A model generated the notes under the pieces. It saw nothing but the letters and a program-made list of their open reading frames with translations. It was not told where the DNA came from and made no database searches. A DNA stretch of 64,000 nt from contig CM063500.1 in NCBI GenBank assembly GCA_032207245.1, positions 83,924,257 through 83,988,256 on the forward strand. Reading direction: 5' to 3'. A program made the translations under genes and the position numbers. Positions 23,396-34,499 of this stretch are shown piece by piece; position 1 is the first letter of the stretch, and each line of letters opens with the position of its first letter. The stretch comes from Pardosa pseudoannulata. Taxonomy: Eukaryota > Arthropoda > Arachnida > Araneae > Lycosidae.

Positions 23396-23854
23396 TAATA
23401 AAAAAATCTGCAGTCCAAAATATTTTTAAAAACTAATATATTTTAAATATATATAAGTAATTTTGGTCATAAAAATATTCTTTTCATCATCAAAAGCATT
23501 TTCTTTTCATCATCAAATTTTACATTCGCCAAGGAAATTACCAATGAATATTTATTCTTCAGAAGTCTGGTCTAGGTGAAGTTTCTATTAAGAGCGGACC
23601 ATAAGATTTCGAAAAATAAGTAGGAAATAGGTAATTAATAATCAGTACTGTATACTGTAATAATCTGTATTACATACTGCAATAAATCTTAGAATATTAA
23701 CTTTCTTGGTTTTTTTAACGGTATGTATGAATTAAGAAAAACAGCTCAAGCGAAATTAGTAATTTTTAATTTGTTAAGGCAAATTACATATTACCTTTGT
23801 GCATAAAACAACATACACAAACACACAAGCGAAAATAAGAAATTATATCTTTAT
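23396..23854. other. AT-rich spacer, no gene seen
   Basis: Includes a short local repeat of TCTTTTCATCATCAAA near 23480-23515. Nothing else was recognised. Confidence 0.45.
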
Positions 23855-23874
23855 ATGCATATATATTATTTGTG

Positions 23875-23922
<48 letters not shown>

Positions 23923-23991
23923 ATATACATATATATATATATACATATATATAAACATTCTATATATCAGTGATACTTATATATATATACT

Positions 23992-24049
<58 letters not shown>

Positions 24050-25647
24050 CATATATACATTCATATATATACAAACATTTATAAACATTTTTATATGTTT
24101 ATACATATATCTATCTATATACATATATATACACAAATAAATACACACATACATAAACATATTAATATATAGTTATTTATAGATACATAAGTATTTACGC
24201 TGTAACAGCGTGCCTTTACCGTGTGCCTACATCAAAGACTTTGCTTTGAGAAATGGACTTCGCTTATGTGGAGACAAAGGTGTTGTTTTCCCCGGCACCA
24301 CGATGTTTAGACTTTTGTGTCCTACAGTAGCAAAACAACAGACCAGACAACCGGGACCCCAGACTGACAGCCAGAAAGATGATCATCGGAACCACAAGGG
24401 AATGCTGCGACGTTGGATCCTCGCCGACACGAAATTCCGGAGACTCCCGGGTTTGAGGTCGGTGATTGTCTAGCCTAGACCAATCCAGTTGGTTGAAGGT
24501 GAGATCATCGCCAGATGATCCAATGATGAAATTGTGGGTGAAGCCCCCTCTCTTATAGGATCCTCCCCTAAAAAGAGACGATATGAAATTTTGTAAAGAA
24601 GTAGTTAGTTAGCAAGCAACCAGCTAATTCGGAGGTCGCCTTGACCAGTCTCTGTATCGGAGAGTTTCCTTAGCGATAATCCCACCTTGGGATCACTATT
24701 GAGATTGGATGTCTATTGAGAGTAAGCTAAAGTCGGCTAACTCGGAGGTCGTCTTGACCAGTCTCTCCATCAGAGAGTTTTTCTTATCGAAAATTCCACC
24801 TTGGGATATATCTCTTTCTGAGATTGATAAAGATACCCTGTGCTTTCGATTTTCTTTTAATTCGATCTTCTTCATGATTGATTGCGTATTCCTCTTATTA
24901 ATTCTGACTTCGTTTTATCTTCCTCGAAAATATCAATTGCTACTTCAAACACTCTCGTCTAATTGAGTGTACTGTCTACAAAATTGCTACCGAGAACTTT
25001 TACGCGAAGCTACCGAACTGTTATCTTCCATCGATTACTAAACCATTCGGTAGGGACCTTATTTGTACGTCTCTATTCAGGCCTACGTCTATTGTATCTC
25101 ATACTTGTAAATTGAAACTGTATTTTGTGTATATAGAAATATGTATATAGCTGCAAGGGATAAATAAATCATTTAATCAATAAGCACCTGTTTCTTCATT
25201 GTGTCACCTAAAACAGGAACCGGATGCGTTACAACGTATACAGCCGGCTATATGATTCTTTAAAATAAAGTACTGAAACTTACGTTTCCATCTCGATCTC
25301 TTCTCTTTTCTTTTCATGTGTCATTTAATATTATATGTTTAGTGCTTTGAATCTTCTTGAAACTCAATAACTGTTTAGAAATAATCCAGTATTTATTTCA
25401 GTAGTAGACGGTATAAGCATCCCAATTCATTACTTTTTAAATATATATCGTGGATCTTCAATAATATCATGTTTAAAAAAACACACATTTCTAGAAATTC
25501 GAAAAGAGAATAATTCCAGTTTTTGCCGTCTGAGAATCCTTCATGCCCTCCTCGAAGTTTAAACGTCCGGAGCTCAGCAAATTATTCTCCGAGTATTCCC
25601 AATTTAAATCAGCAATGTTCATAAATACAATTCAAAAAGTTCATAAT

Positions 25648-25686
<39 letters not shown>

Positions 25687-25883
25687 GACATATATATAAG
25701 CCTATATAAACATTCATATATATATAAATATATTTATAATCATTTTTATATGTTTATACATATATCTATCTATATACACATATATATACGCAAATAAATG
25801 CGCATATATATATATGTATGTAATTATATACATGTATATGCATATACATATATATATAAACATACATATGTAATTATATATAT

Positions 25884-25941
<58 letters not shown>

Positions 25942-26685
25942 ATTCATATATATATATTTATATTTATAATCATTTTTATATGTTTATACATATATCTATC
26001 TATATACACATACATATACGCAAATAAATGCACACATATATAAACATATTAATATATAGTTATTTATAGATACATACGTGTTATTAATACAGTCTGCTAT
26101 ATGATTCTTTAAAATGAAGTACTGAAACTTACATATTCATCTCGATCGCTTTTCTTTTCTTTTCGTGTGTCATTTAATATTATATGTGTAATGCTTTGAA
26201 TCTTTTTGAAACTCAATAACTAACTTAGGAATAATCCAGTATTGATTTCAGTAGTGGACGATATAAGCATCTCAAATCACCACATTGTAAATATATAGAT
26301 CGTGTATATCCGATAACATCATTTAAAAAAAACCCACACATTTCTAGAAATTCGAAAAGAGAATAATTCCAGTTTTTGCCGTCTGAGAATCCTTCATGCC
26401 CTCCTCGAAGTTTAAACGTCCGGAGCTCAGCAAATTATTCTCCGAGTATTCCCAATTTAAATCAGCAATGTTGAAACAACAGTGAGGTATAAAGCACATC
26501 GTGTTTTGTAGATTTCCCCTGGAGAGAATATTTAATGGAAGGCAGGCGAATCATAATTATTTGGAATTTCCAATGCATACCACAGAACAAACCTCTGGAA
26601 GAACGGTTCTATTGACTTTTAAACAATGTTCATAAATACAATTCAAAAAGTTCATAATACATATATATATATTATATACACGTAT

Positions 26686-26774
<89 letters not shown>

Positions 26775-27600
26775 TGTGTCTGTGTGTATTATATACATGT
26801 ATGTGCATATACATATATATAAACATACATATGTATTATATATATATACATATATAAGCCTATATAAACATTCATATATGTATATAAATATATTTATAAT
26901 AATTTCTATATGTTTATACATATATCTATCTATATACACATATATATACGCAAATAAATGCACACATATATAAACATATTAATATATAGTTATTTATAGA
27001 TACATGCGTGTTATTAATACAGCCTGCCATATGATTCTTTAAAATGAAGTACTGAAACTTACATTTCCATCTCGATCTCTTTTCTTTTCTTTTCATGTGT
27101 CATTCAATATTATATGTGTAGTGCTTTGAATCTTTTTTAAACTCTATCACTGTTTACAAATAATCCAGTATTGATTTCAGTAGTGGATTATATAAGCATC
27201 CCAAATTCATCACTTTTTAAATATATATATCGTGGATCTCCGATAATATCCTTTTAAAAAACCCACACATTTCTAGAAATTCGAAAAGAGAATAATTCTA
27301 TGTAGTTTTTGCCGTCTTAGAATCCTTCATGCCCTCCTCGAAGTTTAAACGTCCGGAGTTCAGCAAATTATTCTCCGAGTATTCCCAATTTAAATCAGCC
27401 TTGAAGCAACGGTGAGTGAGGCATAAAGCACATCGTGCTTTGTAGGTTTCCCCGGGAGAGAATTTTAATGGAAGGCGGGCGAATCATAATTATTTGGAAT
27501 TTCCAATGCATACCACAGAACAAACCTCTGGAAGAACGGGTCTATTGACTTTTAAACAATGTTCAATATTTTCTCAAACGTTCCCAACCTTAATTCTGTT
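23855..27600. repeat. Three-unit tandem duplication (unit about 850-930 bp), first unit interrupted by an LTR
   Basis: Each unit is a TA/CA microsatellite part ending TATATAGTTATTTATAGATAC (at about 24165, 26050 and 26980), followed by ATATGATTCTTTAAAATRAAG (about 25250, 26098, 27028). A GC-richer part with GTCCGGAGYTCAGCAAATT follows (about 25567, 26418, 27352). The last part (GAAGGCRGGCGAATCATAAT) is present only in units 2 and 3. The 24-kb junction is split by the solo LTR at 24201-25233. Units 1 and 2 are identical over about 110 bp of the GC-richer part, so duplication is recent. TA and CA/TG runs are at 23878-24050, 25650-25690, 25880-25940 and 26690-26790. Confidence 0.92.
24201..25233 (+). 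mobile_element. Solo LTR of an LTR retrotransposon, 1,033 bp
   Basis: It begins TGTAAC and ends GTTACA, the TG...CA inverted ends of an LTR. It sits exactly inside the tandem unit whose uninterrupted form is seen at about 26075 and 27005. Flanks ACGC (24197-24200) and ACGT (25234-25237) fit a decayed 4-bp target duplication. A polyadenylation signal AATAAA lies near 25164, followed by a stretch ending TTTCTTCATTG. Inside is a direct 112-bp duplication (GCTAAYTCGGAGGTCGYCTTGACC at 24623 and 24735). No primer-binding site, polypurine tract or internal coding region adjoins it, so the internal part was probably lost by LTR-LTR recombination. The 87-codon frame at 24210-24473 is LTR sequence. Superfamily is undetermined; orientation is from the polyadenylation signal. 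Confidence 0.85.
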
Positions 27601-27748
27601 GTAGCTGAAACTTTGTTTTCTTAGTATCGTGAGCGGTGTTTTAAAATTGAATGAGTTTGAGTTTAAGGTTGAGATTTTGCTTTTTTTTTTTTTTTACTTT
27701 TGCCTTGAATTCAAATGAGGTTTCTTCGGCAAGCAAACATGAAAAGTT
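27601..27748. other. Junction segment
   Basis: Contains a poly-T run at 27680-27696 and sequence paralogous to 21.85-21.95 kb. No gene. Confidence 0.5.
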
Positions 27749-30700
27749 TAATGAACCGAACTATTTGTGATATTTAGTTACACAAGTTTGGATAGTCGAT
27801 GATCAACATTTTTTTTTTCTGTTGCTTCTTTAAATTCATCCCCGTTTCTGCTGAAGATAAATATTTTGAGAATTGCGTAGAAGAAAAAACACAGTGGTAA
27901 ATTAACACACACACGCACATATATATTTATGAAAATGGTACTAGTAACGATCAATACCTTAACACATTGTGTGCTGGTACATTTCGGGTTACATGTACCG
28001 GGATCGGGCGTTTTGCGCGTACATTTAGTTATTCAGTTAAATCTCAATAGATCGAAAATTATTTAATTGCTTAACCAACTTTTTGTATTTTATATTGAAA
28101 TATATAAACAAATATATAAATAGAAATATATAAATAACAACCATAAGATTTTACCGATATTTGTCTACCGAACCCCAGTATTTACCAGCTTCATTTTTGT
28201 TAGAATTTTGTATTTACAAGCACAATGGGCGGTATAACATTTATTCTTAATGAACCGAACTATTTGCGATATTTAGTTGCACAAGCTTGGATAGTCGAAG
28301 ATCAACATTTTTTTTTTAATGCTTCTTTAAATTTATCTCCATTTGTGCACAAGATAAATATTTTGAGAATTGTGAACAGTGGTAATTAACACACACACAG
28401 ACATATATATTTATGTAAATGGTACTGGTAACCATCAGTACCTTAACACATTGTGTGCGATTACATGTCGCAGCATAACTGTACCAGGAGCGGGCGGTAC
28501 ACTTAAAAATTTGTCCATTACTTTTAAAACCCTAAAGCGAGCTTTACCAATAAATTCCATTTACTTTTAAGAAAATTGTCTTAATTGAGTTATGTAGAAT
28601 ACAAAATTTTATAAAATAAATTGAATTAAAAATTTAAATTCTAAAATAATTCTGAAATAAAAGGTGTATTTGTCTTAAAAATTTCAAGAATAAAAAATAA
28701 TATTATCACATTTTGTGCGGGTAAGTTTCGCAGTGGAATTGTACCGGGAGCAGGCGTTTTGAACGTAAATTTATTTATTCACTTAAATCTAAATAGATCG
28801 AAAATTATTTAATTTTTTAACCAACTTTTCGTATTTTATATTGAAATATATAAACAAATATATAAATAGAAATATATCAATAGCAATCATAAGATTTTAC
28901 CGATATTTGTCTACTGAACATCTGTATTTACGCGCTTCATTTTTGTTAGAATTTTGTATTTACAAGCACAATGGGAAGTATAACATTTATTCTTAATGAA
29001 CCGAACTTTTTGCGATGTTTAGTCGCACCAGTTTGGATAATGGATGATCAACATTTTCTGTTGCTTCTTTAAATTCATCCCCGTTTCTGCTCAAGATAAA
29101 TATTTTGAGAATTGTGTAGAAGAAAAAACACAGTGGTCAATTAAGACACACGCACACATATATATATTTATGAAAATGGTACTAGTAACTACCAATACTT
29201 TAACACATTGTGTGCGTGTAAATGTCGCAGCAGAACTGTACCAGGAGCGGGCGGTACACTTAAAAATTTGTCCATTACTTTTAAAACCCTAAAGCGAGCT
29301 TTACCAATAAAATTCCATTTACTTTTAAGAAAATTGCCTTAATTTAGTTATGTAGAATACAAAATTTTATAAAATGAATTAAAAAAATTTAAATTCTAAA
29401 ATAATTCTGAAATAAAAGGTGTATTTGCCATGTAAATTTCAAGAATAAAAAATAATATTATCACATTGTGTGTGGGTACATTTCACAGACGAATTGTACC
29501 GGGAGCGGGCGGTACACTTAAAAATTGCCTATTAATTTTAAAACCCTAAAGCGAACTTTACCAATAATATTCCATTTAATTTTTAAAAAAATTGTCTTAA
29601 TTTAGTTATGTAGAATACAAAATTTTATAAAATAAATTGAATTAAAAGAATTTAAATTCTAAAATAATTCTGAGATAAAATGTGAATTTGTCTTATAAAT
29701 TTCAAGAATAAAAAATAATATTATCACATTATGTGCGGGTACATTTCGCAGCAGAATTTTTATCTATTTACTTTTCCTACCAGACCTTCCAGATAACCTT
29801 CCAGATTATAAATTATTTCCTCTTTTAAAGTAAAAGGGATGTTTTCGACTTCAGAATACAAAAATATTTAACTTATAAAACCTTCAATATTTTTAACTAA
29901 CTGAAATTTTTTAAGTAAAATACCACACTAACGTAAACTACGTGCTTATTATTTTATATTATTCAGCAAACTTCTTTGTTTTCATTCTTTAAATACATAT
30001 AGAGATTTAAGTCAGTACTTTCCATACACAGTCGTACAATGCTTGGTATGCAAAGGTGCGCTTAAAGTTTTGTCTACTATTTTTAAAACCCTAAAGAGAA
30101 TTTACCAATAAAATTGTATTTACTTTTAAGAAAATTATCTAAATTCAGTTATGTACAGTACAAAAGTTTATAAAAGTAATTGAATTAAAAAAAACTTTAT
30201 TCTAAAATAATTCTGAAATAAAAGATGTACTTGTCTTATAAATTTCAAGAATAAAAAATAATATTATCACATTGTGTGCGGTACATTTCGCAGCGGAATT
30301 GTACCGGGAGCGGGAGTTTTGAGCGTAAATTTAGTTACTCAGTTAAATCAACAGATCAAAGATTATTTATTTTTTTGTCAAATTTTCGTATTTTATATTG
30401 AAATATGTAAACAAATATATAAATAGAAATATATAAATAACAAACATAAGATTTTACCGATATTTGTCTACCAAACCATGTCTTGATTTTTGTTAGAATT
30501 TTGTATTTACAAACACAATGGGCAGTTTAACATTTACTCTTTATCTCCTCGACAGTGTTTCCCTTACTCAGTTCAGACAAATCTAACGAACCATTTGTTA
30601 TGCTCGAACAGATTTTAAGATAAATATGATTTGGTTCCAAAAAGACCAAAATGCGACTAATTGCTTTTGGAATATACATTTAATGTACAATCACTATTTT

Positions 30701-30773
30701 CACAATGTATAACCATTATTGTGTACTGTACGTTAGGCGAGAGCAATTCTAGTATTATCCATACAAGGCAGTG
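27749..30773. repeat. Nested tandem amplification of left ends of TTAA family A with their flanks
   Basis: ATGAACCGAACT recurs at 27751, 28250 and 28996, each time followed by GATCAACATTTT, AAGATAAATATTTTGAGAAT, a CA/TA run and then TTAACACATTGTGTGC (TTAA at 27959, 28443, 29200). Further left-end motifs with TTATCACATTxTGTGCGG lie near 28701, 29459, 29727 and 30264. Between them come ACTTTTAAAACCCTAAAGCG (about 28517, 29275, 29535) and the inner left half of family A (about 28020-28160, 28770-28910, 30320-30460). Right ends are missing, so these are truncated copies duplicated with host DNA. No coding content. Confidence 0.85.
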
Positions 30774-31303
30774 TTAACACATTGTGTGCGGTACATTTCG
30801 CAGCAGAATTGTAAGTTAAATCTCAATAGATCGAAAATTATTTAATTTTTTAACCAACTTTTCATATTTTATATTGAAATATATAAACAAATATATAAAT
30901 AGAAATATAAAAATAACAACCATAAGATTTTTGTAAACAAAAAATATATTTTTAGTGGATAAATTTATAATAGTATCGTAAATATGAAAAATCAAATAGA
31001 AATAGTAGTATATAGTTTTGATTTTTTACCGTTCTATGGTTCCGCATCGACTGATGTAAAAACTAGTTTTTATTTGTCTAAATTATTCCAGAATCTATGT
31101 AGTAGACAAGAACATTCGGCGTCGTTTTCCTGTATATACCGTTATTTTCGTACCCACAAACAAACCATGTTGTTACAATAACAAGTTCTAATACGTGATC
31201 CGCGCTCAAGTATCAGTCGTCAGAAAACACTAGTACGTGTCCTGCGCTCAAGTATCAATAGTCAGAAAATGTACTAGTACTTGTCCCGCATGCAATGTGT
31301 TAA
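30774..31303 (+). mobile_element. TTAA element family A (piggyBac-type MITE), complete, 530 bp
   Basis: It begins TTAACACATTGTGTGCGG and ends CCCGCATGCAATGTGTTAA, so termini are inverted repeats of about 18 bp including the TTAA target expected of piggyBac. Next to the left end lies GTACATTTCGCAGCAGAATT. Next to the right end are repeated units of about 44 bp with CTAGTACGTGTCC and GTATCAATMGTCAGAAAA. No transposase domain is encoded; the 65-codon frame at 30984-31181 is not conserved in other copies. It would depend on a piggyBac enzyme made elsewhere. The piggyBac remnant 1 kb downstream has different-looking ends and is not its proven partner. Confidence 0.85.
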
Positions 31304-31469
31304 AATATTGATTTATTCTATTGTATCCTTTCTGACATAAATAAATTTTTTTAGTAAGAACATAATTCATAACTATGCAGTCCAAATATTTTTAAATTAG
31401 AAAAATTGCCATACTACGATATAGAGCTTAGAGTTTCTGTATATAAGTCATAATAAACAAAATTATACA

Positions 31470-31568
31470 CAGAATTAACGGTAATGCCGTCAGAAAACAG
31501 TAGTACGAGTCCTGCTCTCAAGTATTAATCGTCAAAAAAATGTAAGTGCTTGTCATACAATATCTTAA
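31470..31568 (+). mobile_element. Right-end relic of TTAA family A
   Basis: Contains GTCAGAAAACAGTAGTACG, TCAAGTATTAATCGTCA and an end CTTGTCATACAATATCTTAA at 31568, which is a decayed form of the right terminus of the element at 30774-31303. It may be a third subterminal repeat set from an older insertion. Confidence 0.65.
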
Positions 31569-32340
31569 CATACAACATGCAAGCATAGATTTTATTTTTA
31601 TGTTTCTTAGATGAAAAAATGAGAACGCAAAACACAAATACATATCATAAGACAAACATACATGCATATGCATATATGCTTGTGTTTGTGTGCTTCATGT
31701 AAATGACAGGATGAATAGCGAAAGTGATAAAAACACTGATTAAATTATTCCTTTGTTTAACTTCCTCATTTCTGGTTCTTCAACTCCCACACTTAAGACT
31801 CTTTATCAGCTATTACAACTAAAGTCTCGAAAAAAAACCAAATTCTGACTATTATCATTCAAATATTATGTTTCTTTCTAAAATTTTTCTATTCAATTAC
31901 AAACATTATATAAAAATTTCAAAATCAGCAATCTCTTACAGCAATCAAAAATGAATTTTAAATGTAGGCTAAACCCGTAATTTTAACCTTTTTCAGGCTG
32001 AATTCAGATCCATATATATTTTAAATTATTTTTTTACATATCTTGCCTTCTAATGCTTCAGTTAAGATATGTTAGTCATTTAATTGTGGGAAAAAATGTT
32101 CTTTTACGATTTTCATAAGAACCCAATTGGGAACATTGGCCACTGCTAACTATACACTGGATTCACTAATTGAGTAGAATGATGTATATATTAAATATTA
32201 AATAATAAGAAAAATAATTAGGATGAACTTAAAATCTATTTTTAAATTTAAGCACAGATATCAATAAAGTTTAAAACTTATAAATTTAAATGAAAACATC
32301 CTTTTTTTTAAACAAATATCAATAACATGAATTTATAAAT
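31569..32340. other. AT-rich spacer, no gene seen
   Basis: Single-copy sequence. It contains CCCAATTGGGAACATTGG near 32129-32146, a partial copy of the palindromic motif found at 32968-32983 and 33310-33325, so it may be a decayed end of the same element family. Confidence 0.5.
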
Positions 32341-32970
32341 TTATGCCATGATATATTGGAAAGCAATGAAATCTTTCTTACACTTATTGCAAGCTAATCT
32401 TGCATTTAATGTGCACTGTGCACATCTACTTTCTGTTGTTTGTACAAGAAAATGGCCATCACTTTTTCTCTGTGAACTTTGGGTAATGGTTGAGGCCCAA
32501 CTTTTCTTGGTGCAATTCTTAGAAGAGTGGTTGAAACTTGTCGGCAAAACTGGAGATGGGTCAGCTTGTTATTTTTTCAATGCTTTGCTGAATGTAAAAT
32601 CCAACCAGCAACAACAGCCATGCTTACAGAATTAATAAAATAATTCCACCACCATTTCTTTCTACAAAGCACTGGATGGTAGCTGCCTAACATTCTATCT
32701 AGAAGGTCAACTCCTCCCATTCCAGTATTATATTTATGTATTAAATTTGGCTGCTGTAAGTACACTTTTTTCTTTTCTTTTCTTTGAATAATTAATCTTT
32801 TTTTAGTTTTTTCTTCTGTTTTGAGAGCATCAATGGGCATTTTTTATGTGATGTTCATGGATAGTTCCAATAGCGTTTATATTTCTATCAGCAAGGTCCT
32901 TCATCATATCATAAATAGTAACTGGAGAGGAAATTATTTCGTCGCAGTATAGCGGCAACAGTCCATTGTT
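32341..32970 (-). pseudogene. piggyBac-family transposase, C-terminal part, frameshifted
   Basis: This is a fragment of the nuclear TTAA-specific DDE transposase (DDE_Tnp_1_7 fold). Reading leftward, the first segment gives LYCDEIISSPVTIYDMMKD and LADRNINAIGTI near 32955-32850. This fits the block around the second catalytic Asp (family CDNxFTS). A frameshift at a run of six A's moves to PIDALKTEEKTKKR, then YNTGMGGVDLLDRM near 32720 with the third catalytic Asp (GGVD) and KKWWWNYFINSVSMAVVAGW. A second frameshift near 32590 leads to SRCAQCTLNARLACNKCKKDF near 32400, the cysteine-rich C-terminal domain. The DNA-binding and first-Asp parts are absent, and an inverted-repeat segment abuts the 5' end. 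It cannot encode an active enzyme as it stands. Confidence 0.92.
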
Positions 32971-33345
32971 CCCAATTGGGAACATCAATAATTAATAAAT
33001 TATTCCAGGTACGTTTCTAATTATTAATGTCGAAATTCATATTTTTTAATAAATTAAAGTTGTTTTAAGGATACCAATCGGATTTTAGAAGCATTAGATG
33101 TTTTTTTTACATTTATATGAATTTTTAATTTGTGCTCTATAGAAAATGATGAAAAGGATCATATTTATGATTTTTTTATACATTTTTTTTATTAATCATA
33201 GAAATACAGATTCCATTTTAATAAATCAAGTAGACTTTTTACTACATTTCTAAATTGTTTTGTATGAATATTTATGAAATTTAATTTTAAATAATATTAT
33301 TAATATTATGTTCCCTATTGGGAACAATGGACTGTAAAAAGTTAA
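32946..33345. mobile_element. Inverted-repeat element (TTAA family D candidate), about 390-400 bp
   Basis: Arms of 26 bp at 32958-32983 (ACAGTCCATTGTTCCC, then AATTGGGAAC) and 33310-33335 are inverted with one mismatch. Each contains the palindrome GTTCCCAATTGGGAAC or a one-base variant. The right arm is followed by AAAAAG and TTAA (33342-33345). At the matching place on the left the sequence is TATA. The interior is AT-rich and non-coding. The left arm directly abuts, and partly overlaps in frame, the 5' edge of the piggyBac transposase fragment. This could be an internally deleted relative of that piggyBac or a MITE inserted beside it. Confidence 0.6.
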
Positions 33346-33950
33346 GAATCATAAAATATATGTTTTAGTGAATAGTTTTTGGCTGCACTGTTGTTACCTC
33401 GCTTTAAAGATGCATATTGTGAGTTGTAACTTTGCCTATATTTTTTATGAACAAACTACACAAACTACTGAATATTTATTAAAAAACGTATACATAATCC
33501 ATCATAGCTAAAAAAAAAGATCTTTTTGTACTTCATACAATAATTTACTTTTGAAAAAAAATTTCCTACTCAAAACTGTCGCTTTAACATGATTTAAATG
33601 CACACACTTCCCCTCCCCAGGAGCTAGTCAAAATAATCACCTGTTTTGTACACCCGAGGCTATACAAAGACTGTTTGAATTATTAACCCTATAAAACATG
33701 TTCCGATACCGCCTAATCTGATTCCCCTGGCACACAGGCGTTCAGCCCACAATGGTTAATTTGCATCTGCAAGAGAAATGAAACATGTTCTGCAACAACG
33801 AAACATGTGTTTTTGAAAGATCTATCTGGACGGTGTGATGTAAGCATTTTCGGGCATTGTAATAAAGAGTGGATGTGATTTAATGCTTAATGTAATACTT
33901 TTGGAAAAAGTTTCAAGCTAAGTTCGGCGCTGTCTAACTTTCCTAATTCA
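33346..33950. other. Spacer, no gene seen
   Basis: Single-copy sequence with slightly higher GC at 33600-33800. No frame, RNA or repeat was recognised. Confidence 0.45.
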
Positions 33951-34175
33951 ACGAGCCCCTTTAACATCTACAAATAATACAGGGGCCAAATAATGTTATT
34001 TCTTAACAAGTTCAATATAATTCGTTAATGTTATAATAACTGCTTTTAGTTGTTACTATAACGAGCCCCTTTATCATCTACAAATATTGCAGGGTCCAAA
34101 GGATGTTAGTACTTGAAAAGTTCAATATAATTAGCTAATGTTATTTTAATTGTTTCTAGTTCCTACTATAAAATA
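33951..34175. repeat. Direct tandem duplication, 2 x 110 bp
   Basis: ACGAGCCCCTTTAACATCTAC at 33951 recurs as ACGAGCCCCTTTATCATCTA at 34061. Both units continue with CAAATAxTRCAGGG and AAGTTCAATATAATT. Confidence 0.9.
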
Positions 34176-34499
34176 TAAAAAGACGTCTTTTTATATTTTG
34201 ATTTCCTATTTTCTCATATTTATTCTTATATTTGACAGATATAAATAGTCATGATCCCTAGATATGCACTTTTTAACAGGTCTTCCAAAAGTTTGAATCA
34301 ATTAAATTGAATAATCTTTTTTTAAATTAAATTATATATACTATTTCATGCTGATACCACTGTCCTACTTGTAGAATTTTTGCGAAAATTAGTCAATTAA
34401 GGAAGTGCGTACCGCGATCATTCATAAGGATTTTATTGTGGTCTCAAGACTTTATAAAATGAATATCCCTTCTTTAGAGAAAAACATTTGTTTAGGGTA
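34176..34499. other. Short spacer
   Basis: AT-rich sequence between two arrays. A perfect 17-bp inverted repeat (AAAATATAAAAAGACGT then ACGTCTTTTTATATTTT, overlapping at its centre) lies at about 34168-34199. Confidence 0.5.

Noticed and set aside
24210..24473. 87-codon frame with a basic, cysteine-bearing product
   Set aside because: Lies within the solo LTR and matches no gag or other domain I know.
23855..26973. Open frames rich in I, Y, H and T on both strands
   Set aside because: They are translations of TA and CA/TG microsatellites.
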